A DNA stretch of 64,000 nucleotides from Pseudomonas sp. stari2 (GTDB taxonomy: Bacteria > Pseudomonadota > Gammaproteobacteria > Pseudomonadales > Pseudomonadaceae). Position 1 is the stretch's first letter, and the number at the start of each line of letters is the position of its first letter. Position numbers and translations under genes: made by a program. The DNA lies in the NCBI RefSeq assembly GCF_040760005.1, contig NZ_CP099760.1, positions 5,646,501 through 5,710,500 of the forward strand, given 5' to 3'. The notes beneath the pieces are model-generated. The model was not told where the DNA came from and did not search any database. It was given only the letters and a program-made list of their open reading frames with translations. Below, piece after piece: positions 16,815-25,675 of this stretch.

Positions 16815-17407
16815 CAAGCGAACAAGATCCGCCGCAATTCCACACAATCCTTCGCATGCCAGTCGGTCAGCTCCGGCCACGGATTATCCGGCAGGTTCAC
16901 CAGCACCGTGTGGGTGCCCGCCGCCCGACCGCAATCGAGGTCGAAGCGGTAATCGCCGACCATCACCATCTCGCTCGCCGGCACTTGCCAGGCCTCGGCG
17001 AGTTTCAGCAGGCCACCCGGATGCGGTTTCGGCGGTGCTTCATCGCGGCCCAGCACATCCTCCACCGCGAAGCAGTCCGCGAGGCCGATGGCCTCCAGCG
17101 TCACATGGGCCAGCTCCCGCGCATTACGGGTCAGGATGCCGAGTCGATAACCCCGCGCGTGAAGATCGCGCACCAGCTCCACCGCACCGGCTGCCGGGGT
17201 CGAGCCGAGCGCGAGATCCCGCTCATGCTCCAGCAGCCACGCATGTTTCGCCGCCGCTTCTTCGGCAGGCAATGCTGCGAGGTGGGTGAGGATGTCGTCC
17301 TCCGGCGGGATCGCCAGCGCCACGCGGATCGCCGCGAAATCATGCACGGCCACGGTCAGGGTGCCGTCCATGTCGAACACCCAGTGCCGCACCTCCGCCA
17401 GACTCAT
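16814..17407 (-). CDS. HAD-superfamily phosphatase (phosphoglycolate-phosphatase-like)
   Basis: A 197-residue HAD-IA hydrolase. Motif I is VFDMDGTLT with nucleophile Asp12 and Asp14; motif II is GILTRNAREL; motif III/IV are the Lys in PPKPHPGGLLKL and VMVGDYRFDLDCGRAAG. A helical cap lies between residues about 20 and 85. The ATG at 17407 overlaps the TesB stop by four bases (ATGA), which fixes the start and implies coupling. Small phosphate-ester substrate, not identifiable from sequence. Confidence 0.87.
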   Translation of the reverse strand: MSLAEVRHWVFDMDGTLTVAVHDFAAIRVALAIPPEDDILTHLAALPAEEAAAKHAWLLEHERDLALGSTPAAGAVELVRDLHARGYRLGILTRNARELAHVTLEAIGLADCFAVEDVLGRDEAPPKPHPGGLLKLAEAWQVPASEMVMVGDYRFDLDCGRAAGTHTVLVNLPDNPWPELTDWHAKDCVELRRILFA

Positions 17408-18273
17408 GCCCAGTCCTTGCGATGACGGATCAGGCCTTCCTGGGTCACCGACGCTACGAGTTGCCCGGCGCGGTTGAACACGCTGCCACGAGAAAATCCG
17501 CGGGAGTTGCCGGCCCACGGACTGTCCATGGCGTAGAGCAACCAGTCATCGGCGCGCAGGTCATTGTGGAACCACAAGGCGTGGTCGAGGCTGGCGACCT
17601 GCATGTCTTTCTGCCAGACCGATTTGCCGTGAGGCAACATCGAGGTGGTCAGCAGGCCGAAGTCCGAGGCGTAGGCCAGCAGGTATTTGTGCAATGCGGG
17701 AATGTCGGCCAACGCACCGTCGGCGCGAAACCACACGTACTTGATCGGGTCCGCAGGTTGCGGGTTGTACGGGTCTTTTTCAGTGACCGGGCGCACTTCG
17801 ATCGGCTTCGGGCACAGCAGCTTTTCACGCATGTGTTCCGGGATCAGGTGCGCGCGTTGCTGGGTCAGTTCCAGCTCCGACGGCAGGTTTTCCGGGCCGA
17901 CCACTTGCGGCATCTGGCTCTGGTGTTCGAAGCCTTCCTCGTCGTACTGGAACGAAGCGCTGCAAGTGAAAATCGGATGGCCCTTCTGGATCGCGGTCAC
18001 GCGGCGAGTACTGAAACTGCCGCCGTCGCGCACGCGGTCAACCGAGTAGACCACCGGCAACTTGGCATCGCCCGGACGCAGGAAATAACCGTGCATCGAA
18101 TGCACATGACGCGTTTCTTCAACCGTCTGACTGGCCGCCGACAGCGACTGGCCGAGCACCTGGCCGCCGAACAACTGGCGAAAGCCCAGATCCTGACTGC
18201 GACCACGGAACAGGTTTTCCTCGATCGGTTCGAGGGTCAGCAGATCCACCAGATCTTCCAACACTTGGCTCAT
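17404..18273 (-). CDS. tesB: acyl-CoA thioesterase II
   Basis: Double-hotdog thioesterase that hydrolyses medium- and long-chain acyl-CoA. At 289 residues it matches E. coli TesB in length. Visible family stretches are ENLFRGRSQDLGFRQLFGGQ near the N-terminus, VHSMHGYFLRPGD, and in the second domain ASLDHALWFHNDLRADDWLL, with the C-terminal GSVFNRAGQLVASVTQEGLI carrying the catalytic Gln. Co-transcribed with the HAD phosphatase (four-base overlap). Confidence 0.93.
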   Translation of the reverse strand: MSQVLEDLVDLLTLEPIEENLFRGRSQDLGFRQLFGGQVLGQSLSAASQTVEETRHVHSMHGYFLRPGDAKLPVVYSVDRVRDGGSFSTRRVTAIQKGHPIFTCSASFQYDEEGFEHQSQMPQVVGPENLPSELELTQQRAHLIPEHMREKLLCPKPIEVRPVTEKDPYNPQPADPIKYVWFRADGALADIPALHKYLLAYASDFGLLTTSMLPHGKSVWQKDMQVASLDHALWFHNDLRADDWLLYAMDSPWAGNSRGFSRGSVFNRAGQLVASVTQEGLIRHRKDWA

Positions 18274-18378
18274 TCAGACTCTCCTCACACAACGCTATGC
18301 CGCGCAGTCTTGGCTGCGGCGGAAAATTCAGGTTCTGGCGCGAGCCATGATCGCGCCATTGTAAACGTCCGTGTCGGC

Positions 18379-18948
18379 TTAGCCATGCAGGGTCTGCAGC
18401 CATTGCTCCCTGGTGATTCGGTACAACAGATGTCGACGCAACGGGTGATCGACAGCCAGTTTCGGGTGATCGAAATCATGGGCCGGGTCGTGATGCATGC
18501 CGATGGCCTGCATGACTTTTTCCGACGGCAGATTGCTCTGCGCGGTGAACGCCACGATCTCCTTCAGCGCCAACCGGTCAAAGCCGCAACGCAGCGCGGT
18601 CCACGCCGCCTCGCTGGCATATCCCAGGCCCCAGTGTTCCTTCGCCAGACGCCAGCCGATTTCCACCGCCGGGGTGAACGGCGCCTCGAAACCGACTACG
18701 CCGAGCCCGGTAAAACCGATGAATTCGCCGGTGTCCTTGCGCTCCAGCGCCCACAGGCCGAAGCCGTGTTCGGCGAAATGGCCGCGCACACGGCCGATCA
18801 TTGCGGCACTTTCCAGCCGGCTCAACAGCGCGGGAAAATAGCGCATCACCTGCGGATCGGCGCACATCGCCGCAAATGCCGGCAAATCCGCGTCCTGCCA
18901 CTGACGCATCAGCAGTCGCGCGCTTTCCAGCTGCAGTATCGGCTCCAT
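18379..18948 (-). CDS. GNAT-family N-acetyltransferase (RimJ-like)
   Basis: A 189-residue acetyltransferase beginning MEPILQLESARLLMRQW, typical of the RimJ/RimL branch. The acetyl-CoA loop is seen in EIGWRLAKEHWGLGYASEAA. The ATG at 18948 matches the family N-terminus; an upstream in-frame start would run into the divergent gene. The next gene on the other strand, 83 bases away, encodes a histone-deacetylase-like amidohydrolase. Substrate unknown (protein N-terminus or small amine). Confidence 0.85.
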   Translation of the reverse strand: MEPILQLESARLLMRQWQDADLPAFAAMCADPQVMRYFPALLSRLESAAMIGRVRGHFAEHGFGLWALERKDTGEFIGFTGLGVVGFEAPFTPAVEIGWRLAKEHWGLGYASEAAWTALRCGFDRLALKEIVAFTAQSNLPSEKVMQAIGMHHDPAHDFDHPKLAVDHPLRRHLLYRITREQWLQTLHG

Positions 18949-19031
18949 AGTGCCCCTCCGTTTCCATGCCGCCAGTCTACATCGCTGGTAGGCTTTGCAC
19001 TCTTTCCTACAGCCTTTATGAATAGTCCGCC

Positions 19032-19952
19032 ATGCCATTGCCGTTGATCTACCACGAAGACTACAGCCCCGAGTTTCCGGCGGATCACCGCTTTCCCATG
19101 GACAAGTTCCGCCTGCTGCGCGATCACCTGGTGGACAGCGGCCTGACCCGCGATGAAGACCTGCTGCGCCCTGAACTGTGCCCTGCCGATATCCTTGCCC
19201 TGGCCCATGATCGCAGCTACATCGAACGCTACATGAGTGGCGAGTTGTCCCGCGAAGACCAGCGGCGCCTCGGCCTGCCGTGGAACGAAGCGCTGGCCCG
19301 GCGCACGGTGCGGGCCGTCGGCGGTTCGATTCTGGCAGCGGAAAAAGCGCTGGAACATGGCCTGGCCTGTCACCTTGCCGGCGGCACCCATCACGCGCAT
19401 TACGACTACCCCGCCGGCTTCTGTATCTTCAATGACCTGGCGATCATCAGCCACTACCTGTTGCAAAGCGGCCGGGTGAACCGGGTGCTGATCTTCGATT
19501 GCGACGTGCATCAGGGCGACGGGACTGCACGGATTCTGCACAACACCCCGGAAGCGATCACCGTTTCCCTGCATTGCGAAAAGAACTTTCCTGCACGCAA
19601 GGCCGAAAGCGACTGGGACATTCCGCTGCCCAACGGAATGGGCGACGCCGATTACCTGAAAGTGGTCGACGATGCACTCAACTACCTGCTGCCGCTGTAT
19701 CAGCCGGATCTGGTGCTGTACGACGCCGGCGTCGACGTGCACAAGGACGACGCCCTCGGTTACCTGCAACTGACCGACGAAGGCGTCGCCGCCCGCGATG
19801 AAAGTGTGATGCGCCATTGCCTGGGCCGCGACATCCCGGTGGTCGGAGTGATCGGCGGCGGTTACAGCAAGGATCGCCACGCCCTCGCCCGTCGCCACGG
19901 CATCCTGCATCACAGTGCGCAGCGTGTCTGGCAGTCATCCGGTTGTCATTGA
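19032..19952 (+). CDS. histone-deacetylase-family amidohydrolase
   Basis: A 306-residue zinc amidohydrolase of the arginase-deacetylase fold. The active-site segments are present: GGTHHAHYDYPAGFCIFND (paired His), LIFDCDVHQGDGTARI (Asp and His zinc ligands) and LVLYDAGVDVHKDD (Asp ligand); the C-terminal VIGGGY closes the site. Bacterial members deacetylate polyamines or other small acetylated amines, so a protein substrate should not be assumed. Divergent from the GNAT gene. Confidence 0.9.
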   Translation: MPLPLIYHEDYSPEFPADHRFPMDKFRLLRDHLVDSGLTRDEDLLRPELCPADILALAHDRSYIERYMSGELSREDQRRLGLPWNEALARRTVRAVGGSILAAEKALEHGLACHLAGGTHHAHYDYPAGFCIFNDLAIISHYLLQSGRVNRVLIFDCDVHQGDGTARILHNTPEAITVSLHCEKNFPARKAESDWDIPLPNGMGDADYLKVVDDALNYLLPLYQPDLVLYDAGVDVHKDDALGYLQLTDEGVAARDESVMRHCLGRDIPVVGVIGGGYSKDRHALARRHGILHHSAQRVWQSSGCH

Positions 19953-19963
19953 GTTGTGCTGCG

Positions 19964-19998
19964 TTACCCACAATGGCTGTGGAACGGCCTGTGGATAA
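19964..19998. promoter_or_regulatory. DnaA-box pair in intergenic region
   Basis: TTACCCACA at 19964-19972 (one mismatch) and a perfect TTATCCACA on the minus strand at 19990-19998. Two more perfect copies lie at 20525-20533 and 20964-20972 within the next gene. Function not established. Confidence 0.35.
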
Positions 19999-20127
19999 CC
20001 TGAGCGAAAGGGACTACAGCCCACACTGAACATGGCCTGCAGCGCACTGGTTATTTTTTGATCAGGCCTGACGCCGGCCGCTGCTGCTAGAATGCGCGGC
20101 TTATTCCGCCACGCTATTGCCGCTGCC

Positions 20128-21369
20128 ATGACCCAGACTTCCGCCGCCCTTCCCGCTCACGTCGCCATCATCGGCGGTGGCCCCGCCGGCCTGATGGCCG
20201 CTGAAGTGCTGAGCCTGGCCGGAGTCCGTGTCGACCTGTACGACGGCATGCCTTCAGTGGGTCGCAAGTTCCTGTTGGCCGGGGTTGGCGGCATGAACAT
20301 CACTCACTCCGAAGCCTACCCGGCCTTCCTCTCGCGCTACGCCGAACGCGCCCCGAACATCGCCCCGTTGCTGCGCGCGTTCGATGCCGACGCACTGTGC
20401 CGGTGGATTCACGAGCTGGGCATCGAGACCTTCATCGGCAGCTCCGGCCGGGTGTTCCCCACCGACATGAAAGCCGCGCCATTGTTGCGCGCCTGGCTCA
20501 AGCGCCTGCGCGACAGCGGTGTGGTTATCCACACCCGCCATCGTTGGCTCGGCTGGGATGAAAACGGTGCGCTGCGCATCGACAGCCCGGAAGGCGAGAA
20601 AAACCTCACCCCCGACGCCACCCTGCTCGCTCTCGGCGGCGGCAGTTGGTCGCGACTGGGCTCCGACGGCGCGTGGATGCTGGCGCTGGAGCAGCGCGGC
20701 GTAGGACTGGCGCCGTTGCAGCCAAGCAATTGCGGCTTTGAGGTGCAGGCCTGGAGCGAAGTGATGGTCAGCAAATTCGCCGGCGCACCACTGAAAAATA
20801 TCGCCATCAGTTTGAACGACGATATTCCGCGCTTGGGTGAATGCGTGATCACCGCTACCGGCATCGAGGGCAGTCTGATTTATGCGCTGTCGGCGCCGAT
20901 TCGTGAGGCGATCAATGTGCACGGTGCCGCGACCATTCACATCGACCTGCTGCCCGGCCGACCTGTGGATAAATTGCACGCGGCTTTGAGCAAACCACGG
21001 GGTTCACGCTCGATGGCCAAGCATCTGCACAGTCAGGTCGGAATTGATGGGGTGAAAGCAGCGTTGCTGCGAGAACTCACTGACGCCGCAACGTTTGCCG
21101 ATCCAGCGCTGCTGGCCCGGGCGATCAAGGCCTTGCCGCTGACCTTGGTGAAACCCCGTCCGCTGGACGAAGCGATCAGCAGTGCCGGTGGCGTGACGTT
21201 CGAGGCGATGGATGAGCGGCTGATGCTCAAGGCGTTGCCGGGGGTGTTCTGTGCGGGGGAAATGCTGGATTGGGAAGCGCCGACTGGCGGGTATTTGCTG
21301 ACGGCGTGCTTTGCCAGTGGCCGGGCGGCCGGAGCTGGAATGCTGGACTGGTTGAAACAGCGCAATTGA
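20128..21369 (+). CDS. NAD(P)/FAD-dependent oxidoreductase, TIGR03862/YhiN-type flavoprotein
   Basis: A 413-residue flavoprotein. Residues about 9-40 are VAIIGGGPAGLMAAEVLSLA, then DLYDGMPSVGRKFLLAGVGG followed by MNITHS, the family hallmark. The C-terminal GVFCAGEMLDWEAPTGGYLL closes the FAD site. The ATG at 20128 is chosen so that the protein starts a few residues before the FAD motif. A -10-like TAGAAT at 20088-20093 precedes it. No physiological role is known to me for this family. Confidence 0.85.
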   Translation: MTQTSAALPAHVAIIGGGPAGLMAAEVLSLAGVRVDLYDGMPSVGRKFLLAGVGGMNITHSEAYPAFLSRYAERAPNIAPLLRAFDADALCRWIHELGIETFIGSSGRVFPTDMKAAPLLRAWLKRLRDSGVVIHTRHRWLGWDENGALRIDSPEGEKNLTPDATLLALGGGSWSRLGSDGAWMLALEQRGVGLAPLQPSNCGFEVQAWSEVMVSKFAGAPLKNIAISLNDDIPRLGECVITATGIEGSLIYALSAPIREAINVHGAATIHIDLLPGRPVDKLHAALSKPRGSRSMAKHLHSQVGIDGVKAALLRELTDAATFADPALLARAIKALPLTLVKPRPLDEAISSAGGVTFEAMDERLMLKALPGVFCAGEMLDWEAPTGGYLLTACFASGRAAGAGMLDWLKQRN

Positions 21370-21396
21370 TCGTTCCCGCATTGCGCGGGAACGATC
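21368..21396. terminator. hairpin between convergent genes
   Basis: Perfect 12-base stem GATCGTTCCCGC / GCGGGAACGATC with a five-base loop, beginning within the flavoprotein stop codon. No T tract; probably serves both converging genes. Confidence 0.55.
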
Positions 21397-21407
21397 CGAT
21401 CTGACGC

Positions 21408-22748
21408 TTAAGGCTTACGCTTGCGCGGTCCGGTATTGAACACCGGTACCTTGCGCACAGGCTTGATCGAAGGCTCCGGCGCCTGAGTCTCGCCGCTGTC
21501 CACCCACTTGCCCAGATTGCGCTTGCCACCGCCACCACCGGAAGCCTTCGGCTTTTTCGGTTTCTTCGGTTTCTTGATCACCTGGCCACTGGCATCGGTG
21601 TCCGGCACGCGGTGCTCCGGCACGAAGTCCGGCTCAATTTCACGCTTCAACGTGCTGCGGGTCAGCATTTCAATCGCCGACAACATGTTCACTTCATCCG
21701 CACACACCAGCGAAATCGCCTCACCGGTCGAACCCGCGCGGCCAGTCCGGCCGATACGGTGAATGTAATCCTCGGCAACGATCGGCAGATCGAAGTTGAC
21801 CACCAATGGCAGGTCTTCGATATCCAGACCACGGGCCGCCACGTCGGTGGCCACCAGAATCTGCACCTCACTCAGTTTGAAACGGTCCAGCGCCCGCTGC
21901 CGGGTCGCCTGCGGCTTGTCGCCGTGGATGCCGTCGGCGTTCACGCCCAGGCCCTGGAGCTTCTCGACCAGCGCATCCACACCGTTGCGGGTCTTGGCGA
22001 ACACCAGCACCTGCTTCCACTTGTTCTTGCGCATCAGGTGCACGAACAGTTCCGGCTTGCGCTTCTTGTCCACCGTGACAATCCACTGCTTGACGGTATT
22101 GGCGGCCACGTTGCGCGGGCTGACTTCGATGCTCAGCGGATCGTTGAGCATCTGCCCGGCCAGCAGGCGGATGTCATCGGAGAAGGTCGCGGAGAACAGC
22201 AGCGTCTGACGTTTTTTCGGCAGCGCGCGGTAAATGTTCGCCAGTTCCTCGGAAAAGCCCAGGTCGAGCATGCGGTCGGCTTCGTCCAGCACCAAGGTTT
22301 GCAGCTGGCTGAACTTCAGCGCGTTCTGGCGGAACAGGTCGAGCAGACGGCCCGGGGTCGCGACCAACAGATCGACGCCGCCACGCAGCTTCATCATCTG
22401 CGGGTTGATGCTGACGCCGCCGTACACCGCGTAAGTGCGCAACGGCAGGTTTTCAGCGTACTGGCGCACGGCTTCATGGACTTGTTCGGCCAGCTCGCGG
22501 GTCGGCACCAGAATCAGCGCACGCACCGAGTTGGCGGTGACTTTCGGCCCTTCCATCGCCAGCAGTTGCAACAGCGGCAAGGCGAAACCGGCGGTCTTGC
22601 CGGTGCCGGTCTGGGCCGCGGCCATCAGGTCGCGACCGGCCAGCACGGCCGGAATGGCTTGCGCCTGCACCGGCGTCGGGGTCTGGTAGCCGAGCTTCTC
22701 GAGGGAGCGCAGCAAGGGTTCGATCAGGCCAAGGGTGGCGAAAGTCAT
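21408..22748 (-). CDS. DEAD-box RNA helicase, RhlE-like
   Basis: ATP-dependent RNA helicase of 446 residues. Motifs in order: Q motif (GYQTPTPVQAQAIP), Walker A (AQTGTGKT), PTRELAEQ, DEAD (VLDEADRMLDLGF), SAT (LLFSATF), and the second-domain ATDVAARGLDIEDLP and HRIGRTGRAG. The C-terminal 70 residues are basic and low complexity (KKPKKPKKPKASGGGGG), like RhlE tails that help bind RNA. Likely roles are ribosome assembly or mRNA decay. Pseudomonads carry several RhlE paralogues, so I do not assign a symbol. Confidence 0.9.
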   Translation of the reverse strand: MTFATLGLIEPLLRSLEKLGYQTPTPVQAQAIPAVLAGRDLMAAAQTGTGKTAGFALPLLQLLAMEGPKVTANSVRALILVPTRELAEQVHEAVRQYAENLPLRTYAVYGGVSINPQMMKLRGGVDLLVATPGRLLDLFRQNALKFSQLQTLVLDEADRMLDLGFSEELANIYRALPKKRQTLLFSATFSDDIRLLAGQMLNDPLSIEVSPRNVAANTVKQWIVTVDKKRKPELFVHLMRKNKWKQVLVFAKTRNGVDALVEKLQGLGVNADGIHGDKPQATRQRALDRFKLSEVQILVATDVAARGLDIEDLPLVVNFDLPIVAEDYIHRIGRTGRAGSTGEAISLVCADEVNMLSAIEMLTRSTLKREIEPDFVPEHRVPDTDASGQVIKKPKKPKKPKASGGGGGKRNLGKWVDSGETQAPEPSIKPVRKVPVFNTGPRKRKP

Positions 22749-22814
22749 GGGAGTACCGTAGGAAAAATCAGAGCAGATTGTGCAAAACGAGTATGCGATG
22801 GCGCGCAGTTTACC

Positions 22815-23753
22815 CTAATTCGCACGCTGCTCCGTCGCTATGGCAGCCGGCTCGCTGACCACCGGCAGCTGCCGTGGGCGCCGCCACTGCGGCAGACCGA
22901 TCAGCACCACCGCGCCGATGATCACCAGCATCGCCAGCGCCTCTTCGATGCCGATGGTCTCGCCGACAAACACGATCCCCAGCAACACCGCCACCGCCGG
23001 GTTCACATAGGCATAACTGGTGGCCGCCGCCGGGCGAACGTTTTTCAACAGATACATATAGGCGTTGAAGGCGATGATCGAGCCGAAGAAGATCAGGTAA
23101 GCCAGCGTCAGCCAGCCTTCCAGCGGCGGCATGGCTTGCAAGTGTTCGCCGCTGGCCGCGCTGCCGATCAGCAGCACCACGCCGCCCACCAGCATTTCCA
23201 CGGCACTGGCCATCGCGCCCTGGGGCAATGGCAGGTGTTTGCTCCACACCGAACCGAACGCCCAGCTCGCCGCGGCAAAAATCAGCAGCGCCGCGCCCAG
23301 CGGGCTCGATTGCAGGTTGGAGCCCATGTTGAGCATCGCGATGCCGATAATCCCCATCGCCACCCCGGCCCATTCCAGACGGGTGTTGCGCGCCCCCCAG
23401 AAATAACCGCAGAGCAAAGTGAACAGCGGCACCGTCGCCACCGCCAGTGCAGCAACACCCGATGCCACGCCGCTATGCTCGGCCAGCGTCACCGCGCCGT
23501 TACCGAAACTCAGCAACAGAATCCCGATGATCCCCGCCGCTTTCCACTGCGCCCAGGTCGGCGCCGGTGCCCCGCGCCAGCGCAGGAAGGCGTACATCAG
23601 GCTGCCGGCAATCACGAAGCGCACACCGCCGAGCATCAGCGGCGGCCAGTATTCGACGCCGATGCGGATCACCAGATAGGTCGATCCCCAAATCACGTAC
23701 AACGCAAAAAACGCAGCGATCAACGGCAAGGAAAAACGGCGCAAGGCAGGCAT
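22815..23753 (-). CDS. yedA: EamA/DMT-family exporter, YedA-like
   Basis: A 312-residue inner-membrane protein with ten hydrophobic segments. The signature IAAFFALYVIWGSTYLVIRI at the N-terminus and a second EamA domain after residue 150 match the YedA/RhaT branch. The ATG at 23753 starts just before the first helix; longer in-frame extensions are not conserved-looking. Divergent from an Lrp-type regulator with 163 bases between, a common arrangement for amino-acid exporters, so amino-acid export is a reasonable inference. Confidence 0.85.
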   Translation of the reverse strand: MPALRRFSLPLIAAFFALYVIWGSTYLVIRIGVEYWPPLMLGGVRFVIAGSLMYAFLRWRGAPAPTWAQWKAAGIIGILLLSFGNGAVTLAEHSGVASGVAALAVATVPLFTLLCGYFWGARNTRLEWAGVAMGIIGIAMLNMGSNLQSSPLGAALLIFAAASWAFGSVWSKHLPLPQGAMASAVEMLVGGVVLLIGSAASGEHLQAMPPLEGWLTLAYLIFFGSIIAFNAYMYLLKNVRPAAATSYAYVNPAVAVLLGIVFVGETIGIEEALAMLVIIGAVVLIGLPQWRRPRQLPVVSEPAAIATEQRAN

Positions 23754-23916
23754 GGGCAACTCGAAAGTCAGACTCAGGGGATTGGTTATTCTAGAAAGGC
23801 CAACCGCTAAAAATAAGTTACAAAACCTGTTTATAGCGCCGGTACACTTTTGAAAACACGGAGATCGACGGCTGAAACCGTCATTTCGAAAGTCTGGCAT
23901 TTTCAGGAGTCCGACC

Positions 23917-24372
23917 TTGGACAAATACGACCGCATGCTGCTCGGCGCCCTGCTCGAAAACGGTCGCGCGTCCTACGCCGACCTCGCCCGCAAAGTGAAC
24001 CTCTCCGCCCCAGCCGTCGCCGAACGCGTGGCCAAACTCGAGGCGGCCGGAGTAATCACCGGGTATCAGGCGAACATCGACCTGTCGAAAATCGGCTTGC
24101 CGATCCAGTGCGTGATCGAACTGCGCCTCCACCAGAACGGCAGTCAAAGGGTCTACGACGAACTGGTGAAGATTCCGCAACTGACCGAGTGCTTTCGAGT
24201 GACGGGCGATCCGTGCGTGATCATGAAGGCCGCGGTGGGTTCGATGCCGGAGCTGGAGGACTTGATCAACCAGGTGGCGAAATTCGGGTTCAGCAAGACG
24301 TCGATCGTGTTGTCGAGTGCGATAGAGAAGCGGGTGCCGTTGGGGCATATCGAAGGTAACGGCAAATCCTGA
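23917..24372 (+). CDS. Lrp/AsnC-family transcriptional regulator
   Basis: A 151-residue regulator with an N-terminal helix-turn-helix (DRMLLGALLENGRASYADLA, then RKVNLSAPAVAERVAKLEAA) and a RAM ligand domain from about residue 65. The start is TTG at 23917 with CAGGAG nine bases upstream. It is divergent from the YedA-type exporter, which it probably controls. Confidence 0.85.
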   Translation: MDKYDRMLLGALLENGRASYADLARKVNLSAPAVAERVAKLEAAGVITGYQANIDLSKIGLPIQCVIELRLHQNGSQRVYDELVKIPQLTECFRVTGDPCVIMKAAVGSMPELEDLINQVAKFGFSKTSIVLSSAIEKRVPLGHIEGNGKS

Positions 24373-24412
24373 GGCGATAGTGATCCCTATGGGAAATGTG
24401 TTTGCCTGAAAA

Positions 24413-25039
24413 TCAGCGATAGCGCTGCAAGTGCTCGCCGACCTTGGCGGCCGGTACTTTCTGCAATTTGCACAGCAGGTCGTGCGATAGCTCCCTCACG
24501 CCATGCTTGTGCCGCAACTCATCTGTCAGATGCGCCAGCAAATTCGCCGCCATCTCCGCATCCGCCATCGCCCTGTGCGCCTGGCCGGTATGCGGCAATT
24601 GGGCAAAGGTGGTGAGCGTGCCGAGCTTGTGGTTCGGCGCCGCTGGCATCAAACGCCGGGCCAACAACAGCGAACAAGCAAAGTTCTGCAGGCGGGTACG
24701 TTTGATCCGGCCCAGTTCGAAGTCCCAGAACTTCTGGTCGAACGCGGCGTTGTGCGCCAGCAGGGGCGTGCAGCCGACGAATTCGTTGACTTCGTTCATC
24801 ACCTGTTCGGCCGACGGAGCGGTGCGCAGCATGGCGTTGCTGATGCCGGTGAGTTGTTCGATGAAGGCCGGGACGCGCACGCCGGCGTTCATCAGGCTCT
24901 GGTAACGCTCGACGATACGGCCGTTTTCCAGCATGACCACGGCAATTTCCGTGGCCCGGCAACTGCTGCTCGGCGAAATGCCGGTGGTTTCAAAGTCGAT
25001 GACTGCAATGCGTTCCAAACCGGGTTCAACTCCGTTCAA
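24413..25039 (-). CDS. DEDDh 3'-5' exonuclease
   Basis: A 208-residue DnaQ-type exonuclease. ExoI is IAVIDFETTG (Asp, Glu), ExoII is LLAHNAAFDQKFW and ExoIII is AHRAMADAEMAANLL, giving the His-Asp pair of the DEDDh class. The start is TTG at 25039 or possibly the in-frame TTG at 25018, which has GGAG upstream; neither is strong. It follows the NYN-nuclease gene by 19 bases on the same strand, so both are probably co-transcribed. Substrate (DNA or RNA) cannot be told. Confidence 0.87.
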   Translation of the reverse strand: MNGVEPGLERIAVIDFETTGISPSSSCRATEIAVVMLENGRIVERYQSLMNAGVRVPAFIEQLTGISNAMLRTAPSAEQVMNEVNEFVGCTPLLAHNAAFDQKFWDFELGRIKRTRLQNFACSLLLARRLMPAAPNHKLGTLTTFAQLPHTGQAHRAMADAEMAANLLAHLTDELRHKHGVRELSHDLLCKLQKVPAAKVGEHLQRYR

Positions 25040-25058
25040 ATCAATTCTTGAGCAACGC

Positions 25059-25538
25059 TCAGTTTTTCAACAGCAGTGCGCCTTCGATCGGCACATAACG
25101 GCTGGCGGCGCGGATCAGCGAGTTGGCGGTCAGGCCGGGAACGCCGTAGGCCACCGCTTGCACGCCGTGTTTGTTGATGATGCGTTCGAGCAGCATGTCG
25201 AAGTCGCCATCACCGGAGGCCAGGACGATTTCGTCGACGTGGTCGGCGGCATCCATGATGTCGAGGGTGATGCCCACGTCCCAGTCGCCCTTGGCCGAGC
25301 CGTCGCTGCGCTGGATGTAGGGTTTGAGTTTCACGGTGAAACCGAGGTTGCGCAGGATCTGCTGGAACTGCTGCTGTTTGCTGTCGCCCCGGTCGATCGC
25401 ATAGGCGTAGGCCTCGACGATCTGCCCGTGCTGGCTGACATCAGCCCACAGCGCTGCGTAGTTGAAGTGGCAACCATAGGCCTGACGCACGGTGTAGTAG
25501 AGGTTCTGCACATCGGCGAACACTGCGATTTTTTTCAC
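25059..25538 (-). CDS. NYN-domain (LabA/DUF88-like, PIN-fold) putative ribonuclease
   Basis: A 159-residue NYN-domain protein. It shows IAVFADVQNLYYTVRQAYG at the N-terminus (conserved Asp and Asn), DWDVGITLDIMD in the middle and VLASGDGDFDMLLERI with the acidic metal ligands. PIN-like NYN proteins are usually metal-dependent RNases. The start is GTG at 25538, with AGGAAC upstream. Located directly upstream of the DEDD exonuclease gene. Confidence 0.87.
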   Translation of the reverse strand: MKKIAVFADVQNLYYTVRQAYGCHFNYAALWADVSQHGQIVEAYAYAIDRGDSKQQQFQQILRNLGFTVKLKPYIQRSDGSAKGDWDVGITLDIMDAADHVDEIVLASGDGDFDMLLERIINKHGVQAVAYGVPGLTANSLIRAASRYVPIEGALLLKN

Positions 25539-25641
25539 CGGAGTTCCTGTAAGCGCTGACGCGCATGAGCCGGATCAGGCACCAGGCCCGAAAAAGGCGC
25601 TCAGTATGCCAGCCCGAAGGAAGGTTCCGCGAATAATCGGC

Positions 25642-25663
25642 CCGGGGCGCTCAGGCGCCCCGG
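25642..25663 (-). terminator. GC hairpin after DUF2076 gene
   Basis: Perfect stem CCGGGGCGC / GCGCCCCGG with loop TCAG, 13 bases past the DUF2076 stop. The same 21-base sequence recurs between lptE and holA at 62504-62524. Confidence 0.6.
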
Positions 25664-25675
25664 ACGAATGGTGAA

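Noticed and set aside
21612..23810. 732-codon plus-strand frame over the DEAD-box helicase and YedA genes
   Set aside because: It spans two well-supported minus-strand genes and shows the His/Gln/Arg bias of antisense reading in high-GC DNA.
23762..23895. Direct repeat CGAAAGTCwG in the YedA/Lrp intergenic region
   Set aside because: Only ten bases shared over 124 bases; too short to claim as an Lrp operator.
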